A stretch of 64,000 bases of DNA from an uncultured Flavobacteriaceae bacterium (GTDB lineage: Bacteria; Bacteroidota; Bacteroidia; Flavobacteriales; Flavobacteriaceae). The translations under genes were made by a program, and so were the position numbers. Shown here in pieces: positions 7,983 through 16,645 of this stretch (within the stretch, counting starts at the first letter, position 1; every line of letters starts with the position of its first letter). The notes beneath the pieces were generated by a model, which was not told where the DNA came from, ran no database searches, and saw only the letters and a list, made by a program, of their open reading frames with translations. Location: positions 62,001-126,000 of the forward strand of contig CAKUPQ010000004.1 in assembly GCA_934675205.1 (NCBI GenBank), given 5' to 3'.

Positions 7983-8003
7983 CCAATCGAAAACAACTAA
8001 TCG
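7977..8003. promoter_or_regulatory. tandem 13-mer operator candidate
   Basis: AAACAACCAATCG (7977-7989) and AAACAACTAATCG (7991-8003) are direct repeats with a 14-base period and one mismatch. They sit between divergent genes, overlap the -33 of the minus-strand promoter, and lie 18 bases before a -7-like TAATTTTC (8022-8029) for the XRE gene. Confidence 0.5.
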
Positions 8004-8033
8004 TTTCTTTTTTATATTCTATAATTTTCCACT

Positions 8034-8273
8034 ATGGAAAAAACAAGTAAAAAAGACGTTTCTTCCTCTGTTGTGGAGTTGGGAAAAAAGATAAAATCTG
8101 TAATTGTAGAAAAGCAATTACGGGTTATGGACGTTGCTCACGATGCAAATCTCGATCCTAATAATTTAAGAAAATATTTACGTGGCTCACAGGAAATGAA
8201 AATCGGAACTTTGCTCCGAATAGCAAAAGCATTAGATATTTCTGCAAGTGAACTAATTGAAGATTTACAATAA
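8034..8273 (+). CDS. XRE-family HTH transcriptional regulator, 79 aa
   Basis: A small DNA-binding protein with a Cro/C1-like helix-turn-helix at residues about 30-72 (RVMDVAHDANLDPNNLRKYLRG, then KIGTLLRIAKALDISASELIE). It is divergent from the PDDEXK/lipoprotein operon, with 123 bases between them carrying tandem 13-mers, so autoregulation plus control of the operon is likely. It stops one base before the convergent DUF3810 gene ends. Confidence 0.85.
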   Translation: MEKTSKKDVSSSVVELGKKIKSVIVEKQLRVMDVAHDANLDPNNLRKYLRGSQEMKIGTLLRIAKALDISASELIEDLQ

Positions 8274-8274
8274 T

Positions 8275-9321
8275 CTACTTTTCATAACTCATCAAAAGCC
8301 CGACAAATTTACTATAACTCTCAAGACCTTCTTCTTGGGAGTTTGCTTTTAAAAAGTTGTCATAAAATACTTCAAAAACAACTTCAATCGGAGTTTGATA
8401 CGAATCCCAAAACGCTTTGGTTTCCTCAAAATTCAGACGAATTCCGTAATTGACTTTGGCTAAATAACCTTCTAAAACTTCTGGATTCATTTTTTCGATA
8501 TTTCGAAGGCAATACCTCAAAGCGAAAATCGTTCCCGAATACTTAAAAAATCTGTCATCAGAATTTATTGAAGCTAAATATCCGATAAAATTAGCTTCAC
8601 TTTCAGAAGCATATCCGATTTGATGTGACATTTCGTGCAGTGCGGTTGTCGGAAAAGTGTATTTCGGAAGCAAACTATTTACTTGTGCTTCTCCCGTAAA
8701 CGGATTCATATAACCTCCGAACCCCATATAACTCAAAGGAATCGAAATAAGCGAATTTTTTACACAATGATTTTTGTACGTAAATTCAGGATATTTTTGA
8801 GCTAAATTATCATATCCGTTTTGAGATTTTTTGTAAATCTGCTGGTTAGAATACGGATTCACAACTTTTAAAGAGTCGTTTTGGGTAATCTGAAAATGCA
8901 AATTATTCGATTTGTCAATAAGCCTGTCTGTAAATTCTAAAAGCTGCTCATAAGAATATTCGTACGAAAGATTCATTTTTTCGTGTAATGGAACTCGGTA
9001 ATAATTCATTCCCCAGAACAAGTGAAACAAGAAATAGAATATCGAAATCACATTCAGAATTCCGATAATTGAAGTTTTAAAAGTAATATTTTTTCGATTT
9101 TTGATAATCCTATAAATCAGATATCCGATAACGATTCCGTAAATAATATCTCCAACCGAAAACGCAATAGAACCTAAAATTTTTCTCGAAAGATGAGAAG
9201 TGAATTTATACCATCCGTTAGAATAATATTTTTCGATAAATTCCGGAAAAAACGCAACAATCCTGATTGTAACAATCTGGATAATCAGAAAATAAACAAG
9301 TATATATTTTCGGTTTTTCAT
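8275..9321 (-). CDS. DUF3810 family membrane metallopeptidase-like protein
   Basis: 348 residues. Three hydrophobic segments lie in the N-terminal 110 residues (near 7-25, 50-75, 82-102), followed by a soluble domain with HEMSHQIGYASESEANF (about residues 229-245), an HExxH zinc motif with a downstream Glu typical of gluzincin-like proteases. DUF3810 proteins are widespread in Bacteroidota with no assigned substrate. The start overlaps the stop of the upstream helicase gene by 4 bases (ATGA), so the two are co-translated. Confidence 0.85.
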   Translation of the reverse strand: MKNRKYILVYFLIIQIVTIRIVAFFPEFIEKYYSNGWYKFTSHLSRKILGSIAFSVGDIIYGIVIGYLIYRIIKNRKNITFKTSIIGILNVISIFYFLFHLFWGMNYYRVPLHEKMNLSYEYSYEQLLEFTDRLIDKSNNLHFQITQNDSLKVVNPYSNQQIYKKSQNGYDNLAQKYPEFTYKNHCVKNSLISIPLSYMGFGGYMNPFTGEAQVNSLLPKYTFPTTALHEMSHQIGYASESEANFIGYLASINSDDRFFKYSGTIFALRYCLRNIEKMNPEVLEGYLAKVNYGIRLNFEETKAFWDSYQTPIEVVFEVFYDNFLKANSQEEGLESYSKFVGLLMSYEK

Positions 9322-10712
9322 AAAAAATCATCATTTTTAAACCCAATCAGATACACTTTTTCTTTAGCTCTGGTGATGGCCGTATATAGCCATCTCAAAT
9401 AATCTCTGTCTTGTCCGTTGGGCAAATAAGGTTGTTCGATAAAAACCGTATTCCATTGCCCACCTTGAGCTTTATGACAAGTAACCGCATACGAAAACTT
9501 TACTTGCAAGGCATTGAAATATTCGTTTTCCTTTACCTTTTTGTACTTTTTGTATTGTGCTTTTTCATCTTCATAATCTGCCATAACCTCTTGATACAAG
9601 CGGTTTTGTTCTTCGTAAGTAAGCGAAGGCGATTCACTCGAAATGGTATCCAAAAGCAAAATAGTTTCAAACGGTTTTTGATTCGGATAATCAATCATTC
9701 GTACTTTTACTTTAGCAAATTTAAAAGTGTATAATTCGATAATGGTAAAGATTTCCAACACTTCGATAATATCTCCGTTGGCTATAAATCCTGCTTCATC
9801 GGTGGGTTTTATCCAAAAGTAATTGTTCTTTACTACCATCAATAAATCACCTGTTGAGAGCTCATTTTCTTTGTCTAAAATCCGAGTTCGGATTTGTTGA
9901 TTGTATTGATTGGCTCTTTTGTTAGAACGAACAATAAACGAGGTTTCTTCCATTCCGTTGCGGTCATACGAATCAAAAATAGCATCCTGAATATCGTTTC
10001 CGTCTGTGAGCCTTACAATATCTGCAAATCCACTTACATCAAATTGAAAATCGGTTATATAATCCTCTTTCAGCAGTTCTCTGATTTGAGTAGCATTATA
10101 CAAAATTCCGGAATTTTCCTCCTGACGCATTACTTCATCCAGTTCAATATGTCTGACTTCTTTTCGGTATTGCATCGAGAGCGTATCTTCGTTTAGAGCA
10201 GGACTTAAAGTCAAATGAACAGGCGGAAGTTGTGCCGTATCTCCAATCAAAATAAGTTTACAGTTGTCACCTGAATACACATACGACATCAAATCATCCA
10301 ATAACGAAATTCCTTCGATTGAAGCATCCGAAATCATCGAAGATTCGTCTACGATAAAAACCGTGTTTTTATGTTTGTTGGGTTGCAGGGTGAAATTTAC
10401 ATTACCTGACTTTACGTTCGGATAATAGATTTTTTTGTGAATAGTAAAAGCTTGTTTACCGGAATAATTCGAAATCACTTTGGCTGCTCTTCCGGTTGGA
10501 GCCAACAAAACTGAATTCATCGCTACTTGCCTCAACTGATTCACCACAGTCGAAATAATCGTAGTTTTCCCCGTTCCTGCATACCCTTTGAGTACAAAAA
10601 TATCATACGGACTTGATTTACTTACGAATTCGGAAATCTGTAAGAAAAAAACATCCTGTTTTGTGGTGGGTTCAAAAGGAAAATTTTGCTTGAGAATGGA
10701 GTAGAATTTCAT
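9318..10712 (-). CDS. RecD-like / Dda-type ATP-dependent DNA helicase
   Basis: 464 residues of superfamily 1B helicase. The Walker A is GYAGTGKTT (43-51), followed by LLAPTGRAA (motif Ia), VDESSMI (motif II), GDTAQLPPV (motif III), MQYRKEVRH/VMRQ (motif IV region), VTCHKAQGGQW (motif V) and YTAITRAKEKVYLIG (motif VI). There is no N-terminal RecD nuclease-interacting region, so it resembles stand-alone Dda/RecD2-type helicases that unwind 5' to 3'. It probably functions in replication restart or repair. It is first in an operon with the DUF3810 gene. Confidence 0.9.
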   Translation of the reverse strand: MKFYSILKQNFPFEPTTKQDVFFLQISEFVSKSSPYDIFVLKGYAGTGKTTIISTVVNQLRQVAMNSVLLAPTGRAAKVISNYSGKQAFTIHKKIYYPNVKSGNVNFTLQPNKHKNTVFIVDESSMISDASIEGISLLDDLMSYVYSGDNCKLILIGDTAQLPPVHLTLSPALNEDTLSMQYRKEVRHIELDEVMRQEENSGILYNATQIRELLKEDYITDFQFDVSGFADIVRLTDGNDIQDAIFDSYDRNGMEETSFIVRSNKRANQYNQQIRTRILDKENELSTGDLLMVVKNNYFWIKPTDEAGFIANGDIIEVLEIFTIIELYTFKFAKVKVRMIDYPNQKPFETILLLDTISSESPSLTYEEQNRLYQEVMADYEDEKAQYKKYKKVKENEYFNALQVKFSYAVTCHKAQGGQWNTVFIEQPYLPNGQDRDYLRWLYTAITRAKEKVYLIGFKNDDFL

Positions 10713-10788
10713 TTAGTATTTAGTTGACAGTTTACAGCGAACAGTAACAAAGATACAACTCAAAAACGAAACACTCAAAATAAGTAAT

Positions 10789-11604
10789 CTACTCAATAGT
10801 ATATGCTGCTTCCACAATTTCTGATAACCTGAAATACCCTAACGCATAGTTATCAGGATTGGTTTGATTGACCAAATTTCCTCGCACTACAGCCGAATTG
10901 GTCTGAAACGGACCTCCTCCAGCATTAGCAACTTCCAGAAGTTTGTTCATATAATCGTAATGACGTTCCGAAACAGCATACAATCTTACATCCAAGATAT
11001 CGCCAGGCTTAAGCTCATCCGAAAAATATAATCCGTACATCTGATTACCTTGTGTAAATTTATCACTCATTGTTCCATAATCAGGAAGCAACACATTTGG
11101 TTCTTTCACTCGGTCTATATAAAAGTTATTTTCGTTCGGATCATCCTGAAAATAATAGCGAATTTCATAAATATCATCTCCGAAACCTATATCATTGCTT
11201 TGGGTAAAATATAAAATTTCGGGAGTGGAATAAAGCGTTTCGGTTGCTGTATAAACCTCTCCATCAACTACCAAAGTCAAAGTATAAGATTTTCCGATTT
11301 CAGGTATAAAATCATAACAAAAATACTCTCCTGAAGTCCCTTCTTCCACAAAATCAAACACTAATCCGTCTTCGTTTTCAATCGAAATAATCGCATTAGA
11401 AACCGAAGGAATTTCTGAATTATAATAACCGGTAGTGGTTGTGAGTTTTATCTTTTGAATACTTCCGTCTGTGCCTTGTATCCAATCAATAGAAGCATCT
11501 ACAACCAATCTAGGTGCTGCAGTTGGCAAATCTACCTCTATGACATCTTCGCACGAAAAAAGTCCGAAAAATGCTAATAAAACTATGTATTTTAAGTTTT
11601 TCAT
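10789..11604 (-). CDS. DUF4249 family lipoprotein
   Basis: 271 residues starting MKNLKYIVLLAFFGLFSC, an SPII signal with Cys18. The body begins CEDVIEVDLPTAAPRLVVDASI, the signature of DUF4249, followed by beta-rich sequence and a C-terminal SEIVEA motif. Members are outer-membrane-associated and are almost always encoded beside a TonB-dependent receptor with a carboxypeptidase-like N-terminal domain, as here (11735-14110). The pair presumably imports a substrate that is unknown. The receptor gene is upstream on the same strand, 130 bases away, with a dispersed hairpin repeat between the two. Confidence 0.88.
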   Translation of the reverse strand: MKNLKYIVLLAFFGLFSCEDVIEVDLPTAAPRLVVDASIDWIQGTDGSIQKIKLTTTTGYYNSEIPSVSNAIISIENEDGLVFDFVEEGTSGEYFCYDFIPEIGKSYTLTLVVDGEVYTATETLYSTPEILYFTQSNDIGFGDDIYEIRYYFQDDPNENNFYIDRVKEPNVLLPDYGTMSDKFTQGNQMYGLYFSDELKPGDILDVRLYAVSERHYDYMNKLLEVANAGGGPFQTNSAVVRGNLVNQTNPDNYALGYFRLSEIVEAAYTIE

Positions 11605-11622
11605 AATTTATTTTTTTATAGC

Positions 11623-11711
11623 CACGGATTAAATGATTTTTTGGATTTTTCAAATACAAACAACAAGAAAATCTTTTTAATCCGTGTAATCCCTGCCTGT
11701 CGGCAGACAGG
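11623..11711. repeat. dispersed hairpin repeat with nested CCTGTC-GGCA-GACAGG
   Basis: CACGGATTAAA (11623-11633) pairs perfectly with TTTAATCCGTG (11676-11686). Directly after it, CCTGTC (11696-11701) and GACAGG (11706-11711) form a 6-bp stem on a GGCA loop. The 20-base core around this hairpin is identical to 33447-33466. It is non-coding, between the receptor and DUF4249 genes, and may act as a processing or attenuation hairpin within the operon. Confidence 0.6.
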
Positions 11712-11734
11712 TGTGTCAAAAAGCAATTATATAT

Positions 11735-14110
11735 TTAAAATTTAAAGTTATAGGTTACACTCGGAATAATTCCGAAAATTGACAGTCTCGTAGCTTCATT
11801 CATTCCGTTATCTTCATTCTGCCTGAAACTTATGGAAGCTGCATTTTTTCGATTGTATAGATTATAAACACTAAAAACCCATTCCGATTGCCAACCTTTT
11901 GTCTTTTCTGGTTTTGGCGTATAAGTGGCCGAAATATCCAAATGATGATAAGCCGGAAGTCGGTTTTCGTTACGCAACGAATAACTCGGAACGTGGATTC
12001 CTTGATACTCATAATATCCGTTCGGATACGTAACCGGACGACCCGATTGCAAAGCAAAAATAGCTCCGAAGTTCCATTTCGGACTTAATTCATACGAAGC
12101 AGTAATCGATAAATCGTGTACTTTATCGTAAGGCGTTTTGTACCATTCCCCGTTATTGATTCCGGTTTCGAACTCCGTTCTTCCTGGAGTTTGTTGTTCA
12201 GAACGAGACAACGTATAAGCTATAAATCCGGATAATTTTCCGGTGTTTTTACGCAATAAAACTTCCCAACCATAGGCTATTGATTTTCCATTCAGAATTA
12301 CTTGTTCGATAGCATTATTCCCAATTAAATCAGCTCCGTCTATATAATCAATTCGGTTTTGAACGTCTTTATAAAAAACTTCGGTTTCTAACGAATATTC
12401 TTTTTCTTTGAAATTTCGGAAATAGCCAATCGCATATTGATCGAGCAATTGCGGTTTGATGTACTTCCCGCTCGGAGCCCAAACATCAAGCGGAGTAGCA
12501 GCAGATGTATTTGAAATCAGATGGATGTATTGCGACATTCGGTTATAACTTGCTTTGATAGATTGATCGTCATCAAGCGTATAAGCAATAGCAAAACGAG
12601 GTTCAAAATTATCAAAACTGGCTATCTTTTTGTTTCTCCCGAAATACGCTGTTCCAATCGGAGTGGCTTTTTCGTAAATCTGTAATTCTGGATTGAATAA
12701 AACCGGATTGTCATCGGTATAAAGATTTAAATTCTGATTCCCTAAACGATAAAACATACTGTATCGGATTCCGTAATTAACCGAAATATCTTCTGTAATT
12801 TTTTGCTCTGCATCTACGTAAAACGAGGGCTCGAATGCATATTTCTTTTCTAATTTCATCGGGTTTATAGTAGAACTCTCATCTAAAGGAGTGATTTCTC
12901 CCGGATTAAAATCGTAATAAATCAGGTTCGTCCCGTAGTTGAGTTGCAGATTATTTGACAGATAATGTTTGAAATCGTATTTGAAATTATAATTTTCGAT
13001 ACCCGAATCCCAATTAAATCCGACAAAATCGAGTGTTAATCCGTAGTAATAATCACTATAAATCACCGACATATTCGTAAAGAGATTGTCCGAAATAATA
13101 TGATTCCAACGAAGGTTTAAAAGTGAATTTCCGAACGAGTTTTTAAGCGCATTCTGAATATCAAACACATCACGACCAAAATATCCAGAAAGATATAAGT
13201 TGTTGTTTTCGTTAATTTTATAATTGATTTTGGTATTTAAATCATAAAAATATGCTGAATTTTGATTGTCGGTCAATTTCAAAAACAAATGGGCATACGA
13301 AGTTCTACCTGCTACCAAAAACGAAACTTTGTCTTTGACAATCGGACCTTCGAGCATAAGCCTTGAAGATATCAAACCGATTCCACCCGTTCCGTGAAAC
13401 TCTTTGCTGTTTCCTTCCTTTTGATAAATGTCTAAAACAGACGAAACCCGACCTCCGAATCGAGACGGAATTCCCCCTTTATACAATTTCAAATCCTTAA
13501 TCGCATCGGAATTAAAAACCGAGAAAAATCCGAAAAGGTGCGATGAACTGTACATTGTGGCCTCGTCTAACAGAATAAGATTTTGGTCAGATGCTCCACC
13601 TCTTACGTTAAATCCTGAAGCTCCTTCACCTGCATTGGTCACTCCCGGAAGCGTCAAAATGGACTTTAAAATATCTACTTCACCCAATACCACAGGCATT
13701 TTTTTGATTTCTTCAACCGAAAGTTTATTGACACTCATTTCCGGTTTTCGGATGTTAACTGCTTTAGTGTTTCCGGTAATTTCGATGCTTTCAATCATCA
13801 CATCAGAAGACTGCATCGCAACGCTTTTTCGAGTATTTCCTCTGACCGAAATTTTCTCGGAAAAAACAGCAAAACCGATATAGCTTACTTCCAACGTATA
13901 TTCGCCTTCAGGCACAGAGACCGAGTAAAAACCGTATTCGTTGGTTATCGTATTGATGTTGGCTTCTTTTACCGAAACTGTCACTCCAATAAGCGTTTCG
14001 TTGGTGTTTTGGTCGGTAATGGTTCCGCTTAATGTATATCGGTTTTGGGCAAAATTTATTGAAGAAATCAATAAACATACGAACAGAATAATCCTAAATT
14101 TTAGGTTCAT
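11735..14110 (-). CDS. TonB-dependent receptor with carboxypeptidase-like N-terminal domain
   Basis: 791 residues. The signal peptide is MNLKFRIILFVCLLISSINFAQ. Residues about 25-105 form a CarboxypepD_reg-like domain (GTITDQNTNETLIGVTVSVKE, YGFYSVSVPEGEYTLEVSYIGF). The plug domain follows (about 120-230; LPGVTNAGEGASGFNVRGG), then a 22-strand-type barrel ending in aromatic VTYNFKF. It is an outer-membrane active transporter driven by TonB/ExbBD. It is paired with a DUF4249 lipoprotein instead of a SusD. The substrate cannot be read from sequence; no iron-responsive site was recognised. Confidence 0.92.
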   Translation of the reverse strand: MNLKFRIILFVCLLISSINFAQNRYTLSGTITDQNTNETLIGVTVSVKEANINTITNEYGFYSVSVPEGEYTLEVSYIGFAVFSEKISVRGNTRKSVAMQSSDVMIESIEITGNTKAVNIRKPEMSVNKLSVEEIKKMPVVLGEVDILKSILTLPGVTNAGEGASGFNVRGGASDQNLILLDEATMYSSSHLFGFFSVFNSDAIKDLKLYKGGIPSRFGGRVSSVLDIYQKEGNSKEFHGTGGIGLISSRLMLEGPIVKDKVSFLVAGRTSYAHLFLKLTDNQNSAYFYDLNTKINYKINENNNLYLSGYFGRDVFDIQNALKNSFGNSLLNLRWNHIISDNLFTNMSVIYSDYYYGLTLDFVGFNWDSGIENYNFKYDFKHYLSNNLQLNYGTNLIYYDFNPGEITPLDESSTINPMKLEKKYAFEPSFYVDAEQKITEDISVNYGIRYSMFYRLGNQNLNLYTDDNPVLFNPELQIYEKATPIGTAYFGRNKKIASFDNFEPRFAIAYTLDDDQSIKASYNRMSQYIHLISNTSAATPLDVWAPSGKYIKPQLLDQYAIGYFRNFKEKEYSLETEVFYKDVQNRIDYIDGADLIGNNAIEQVILNGKSIAYGWEVLLRKNTGKLSGFIAYTLSRSEQQTPGRTEFETGINNGEWYKTPYDKVHDLSITASYELSPKWNFGAIFALQSGRPVTYPNGYYEYQGIHVPSYSLRNENRLPAYHHLDISATYTPKPEKTKGWQSEWVFSVYNLYNRKNAASISFRQNEDNGMNEATRLSIFGIIPSVTYNFKF

Positions 14111-14194
14111 ATTTTGGCTTTTAGATTATCTTTTAACGCTTAAAATGTAAAGTTGTTGCATGGATAAGTATAAAATTTAACTATAAAACACACC

Positions 14195-14839
14195 TTAAGG
14201 CGCTAAACGTTCGATTTTCCACGAAAAATCATCGTGCAGAACATAACGAATTCGGTCGTGTAAACGATTCGGGCGACCTTGCCAAAACTCCACACTTATA
14301 GGACGAACCAAAAAACCTCCCCAATTTTCGGGTCTTGGGATTTCTTTGTTTTCGAATTGTTTTTCTAAATCGGTAAGCTTTTCAGCTAAAAATTCCCTTG
14401 ACGGAATCACTTCACTTTGAGGTGAAACCACAGCTCCTAATTTACTTCCGTCTGGTCGTGAAGCGAAATAATTATCGGAAACATTTTCAGGAGTTTTTTC
14501 TGCTTTTCCTTTGATGATGACTTGTCGTTCCATCGAATGCCAAAAGAACGAAAGACAGATATTAGGGTTGTTTAAAATAGCTTTTCCTTTTTCGGAATTG
14601 TAATTCGTATAAAAAATAAAACCCTCTTCATAGAATTTCTTCAATAAAACAATTCGAGCTTTCGGAAAACCGTCCAACCCGATGGTCGAAACCGTCATCG
14701 CATTGACTTCGTCAACTCCCCCAAAATCTTCTACTTCGTGAAACCAACGGTTAAACAAATTGATGGGATCTTCCGGGATTTGACTTTCTAAAAGTTCGCT
14801 TTTTTCGTAGGATTTTCTGTAATCGCTTAAGTCGTTCAT
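14195..14839 (-). CDS. pdxH: pyridoxamine 5'-phosphate oxidase
   Basis: 214 residues, the normal length. FMN-dependent oxidase converting pyridoxine or pyridoxamine phosphate to PLP. Conserved segments are NAMTVSTIGLDGFPKARIVLLK (about 44-65), FYTNYNSEKGKAI, SRPDGSKLGAVVSPQS, and the C-terminal RPISVEFWQGRPNRLHDR with the final RLAP that defines the family. It is cytosolic. It lies 8 bases after the luciferase-like oxidoreductase gene on the same strand, so they are probably co-transcribed. Confidence 0.95.
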   Translation of the reverse strand: MNDLSDYRKSYEKSELLESQIPEDPINLFNRWFHEVEDFGGVDEVNAMTVSTIGLDGFPKARIVLLKKFYEEGFIFYTNYNSEKGKAILNNPNICLSFFWHSMERQVIIKGKAEKTPENVSDNYFASRPDGSKLGAVVSPQSEVIPSREFLAEKLTDLEKQFENKEIPRPENWGGFLVRPISVEFWQGRPNRLHDRIRYVLHDDFSWKIERLAP

Positions 14840-14847
14840 AAATTCAA

Positions 14848-15882
14848 TTATTTCAACAATTCTTTTACTCTTGGGATAACTTGGTTGGCATAAATCTCAA
14901 TAGATTTCATCATATCTTGATGTGCCGGACTTCCGACATCCATGTGTGCGGAAAATCTTGTAAGTCCCAATTCTTTGATGATAGTCGCTATTTTTTGAGC
15001 GGTTTCTTCTGCTCCTCCAACCAATAAATGTCCGTTTGGAGAACGTCCGTAATCAAAATTTGGTCGTTGATACGGAGGCCAATTTCTACTTCTCCCGATA
15101 CGATCCATTTGGGCAGAGTAAACCGGATAATATTGGTCTGCCACTTCTTGTGAATTTTCTCCGAAAAAGCTGTGCATATGCACACCAACCTGAAACTTTT
15201 CAGGGTCGTGACCATTATCTAAATAAGCTTGTTTATAATATTCAAAAAGTGGTTTAAAGTTCCTCCAATCTCCTCCGATAATCGCAAACATGACAGGCAA
15301 TCCTAATTTTCCTGCTCTGATAACCGAAGCAGGAGTTCCTCCAACTGCTACCCAAATCGGCAATTGCTCTTGTTGAGGCCTCGGAAAAATTTCTTGTTTG
15401 TATAAAGGTTTTCGGAATTCTCCACTCCACGTTATGGTTTTTTCTTGGTTTAATTGTACTAACAGCCTTAATTTTTCGTCAAACAACGCATCGTAATCTT
15501 TAAGGTCTAAACCGAAAAGCGGAAACGATTCGATAAACGAACCTCTACCAGCCATAATTTCGGCTCTTCCGTTAGAAAGCAAATCAACGGTTGCAAAATC
15601 TTGGAATAATTTCACTGGGTCGGTCGAACTGATGACCGAAACTGCACTTCCTAATCTTATATTTTTGGTAACAGTAGATAAAGAAGCTAACAATATTTCG
15701 GGAGAAGCTACTGCATAATCTTCTCTGTGATGTTCTCCAATTCCGAAGAAATCCAGTCCTAATTTATCCATCAGTTTTACTTCTTCAACGATTTCGCCTA
15801 ATCTTTGTTGAGCAGACTGAATATACCCTGTTTTTTCATCTATTTGGACATCGCCAAACATTCCGATTCCGAATTGTGTCAT
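14848..15882 (-). CDS. luciferase-like (LLM class) flavin-dependent oxidoreductase
   Basis: 344 residues with a TIM-barrel bacterial-luciferase fold: FGIGEHHREDYAVASPEI (about 45-62), IRLGSAVSVISSTDPVKLFQDFATVD (94-119), GRAEIMAGRGSF, and PIWVAVGGTPASV (about 174-186). It probably uses reduced FMN supplied by another protein. Relatives are annotated as alkanal monooxygenase-like or F420-like oxidoreductases; the substrate is unknown. It is the first gene of a pair with pdxH, which also uses FMN. It is divergent from rdgB. Confidence 0.88.
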   Translation of the reverse strand: MTQFGIGMFGDVQIDEKTGYIQSAQQRLGEIVEEVKLMDKLGLDFFGIGEHHREDYAVASPEILLASLSTVTKNIRLGSAVSVISSTDPVKLFQDFATVDLLSNGRAEIMAGRGSFIESFPLFGLDLKDYDALFDEKLRLLVQLNQEKTITWSGEFRKPLYKQEIFPRPQQEQLPIWVAVGGTPASVIRAGKLGLPVMFAIIGGDWRNFKPLFEYYKQAYLDNGHDPEKFQVGVHMHSFFGENSQEVADQYYPVYSAQMDRIGRSRNWPPYQRPNFDYGRSPNGHLLVGGAEETAQKIATIIKELGLTRFSAHMDVGSPAHQDMMKSIEIYANQVIPRVKELLK

Positions 15883-15947
15883 AATTTTATTTTTATAAAA
15901 CGTTCTTACAAAGATAATTCTTAATTTTGAGTCTTAAAAAAATAATT

Positions 15948-16523
15948 ATGAAACTCGTTTTTGCCTCTAACAACAAACATAAAATTCAGGAAATAAAACA
16001 ATTACTTCCCCATACTTTTGAAATCATAAGCCTTGAAGAAATCGGTTGTTTTGAAGATATTCCCGAAACAGCAGATACCATTGAGGGAAATGCTATTTTA
16101 AAAGCAGATTATGTTACTCAAAAATATGGCTTACCTTGTTTTGCAGATGATTCGGGCTTGGAAGTTGAAATTTTGAACGGAGAACCAGGAGTTTTTTCAG
16201 CTCGATATGCGGGAGAACAAAAAAATGACAATGATAATATCAAAAAATTACTTTACGAGCTTCAAGACAAAACCAACCGAAAAGCTCAATTTAAAACCGT
16301 AATTACTCTAAATCTGAACAACGAGCAACACCTTTTTACGGGAATCATAAAAGGGCAAATCATCTCCGAAAAAAGAGGAACAAACGGATTTGGTTATGAC
16401 CCTGTTTTTGTGGCTGAAAATTCCGATAAAACCTTTGCAGAACTTACTTCCGAAGAAAAAAACAAAGTAAGTCATAGATCCAAAGCTGTTGAAAAATTGG
16501 TTGATTTTTTAATCAAAAATTAA
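15948..16523 (+). CDS. rdgB: non-canonical purine NTP diphosphatase (RdgB/HAM1)
   Basis: 191 residues from ATG at 15948, giving the canonical N-terminus MKLVFASNNKHKIQEIKQLL. A TTG seven codons upstream also keeps the frame but would precede the conserved start. The Ham1 motifs are SNNKHK, ADDSGLEV, GVFSARYAG, and the C-terminal GTNGFGYDPVF...SHRSKA. It hydrolyses dITP, dXTP and related nucleotides to the monophosphates, preventing their incorporation into DNA. A TAATTTTG (15922-15929) upstream could be its -7 box. Confidence 0.95.
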   Translation: MKLVFASNNKHKIQEIKQLLPHTFEIISLEEIGCFEDIPETADTIEGNAILKADYVTQKYGLPCFADDSGLEVEILNGEPGVFSARYAGEQKNDNDNIKKLLYELQDKTNRKAQFKTVITLNLNNEQHLFTGIIKGQIISEKRGTNGFGYDPVFVAENSDKTFAELTSEEKNKVSHRSKAVEKLVDFLIKN

Positions 16524-16610
16524 AAGTCTTAAAGTTGAAAATCTTAAAGTTATAAATCCTAAAACCTTGAATTCTAAATATTTTGACTTTTGACATTCGA
16601 CTTTCGACAT
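16524..16610. repeat. AT-rich dispersed intergenic repeat (CTTAAAGT class)
   Basis: Two near-repeats (AAGTCTTAAAGTTGAAAATC, then CTTAAAGTTATAAATCC) are followed by TTTTGACATTCGACTTTCGAC. The units match, in opposite orientation, the block at 3337-3418. Non-coding. Confidence 0.5.
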
Positions 16611-16617
16611 AAAAGAC

Positions 16618-16625
16618 TACCTTTG
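16618..16625 (+). promoter_or_regulatory. -7 element TACCTTTG of DEAD-box helicase gene
   Basis: A perfect TAnnTTTG match 20 bases before the start codon. The nearest TTTG (16589-16592) is 25 bases upstream, slightly wide for the -33. Confidence 0.5.
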
Positions 16626-16645
16626 CACCTATTTTAAAAAATTAT

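Noticed and set aside
8034..8273. XRE gene plus the PDDEXK gene as a classical type II toxin-antitoxin pair
   Set aside because: The genes are divergent rather than in one operon, and the nuclease-like protein is linked to lipoproteins; a simple toxin-antitoxin reading does not fit.
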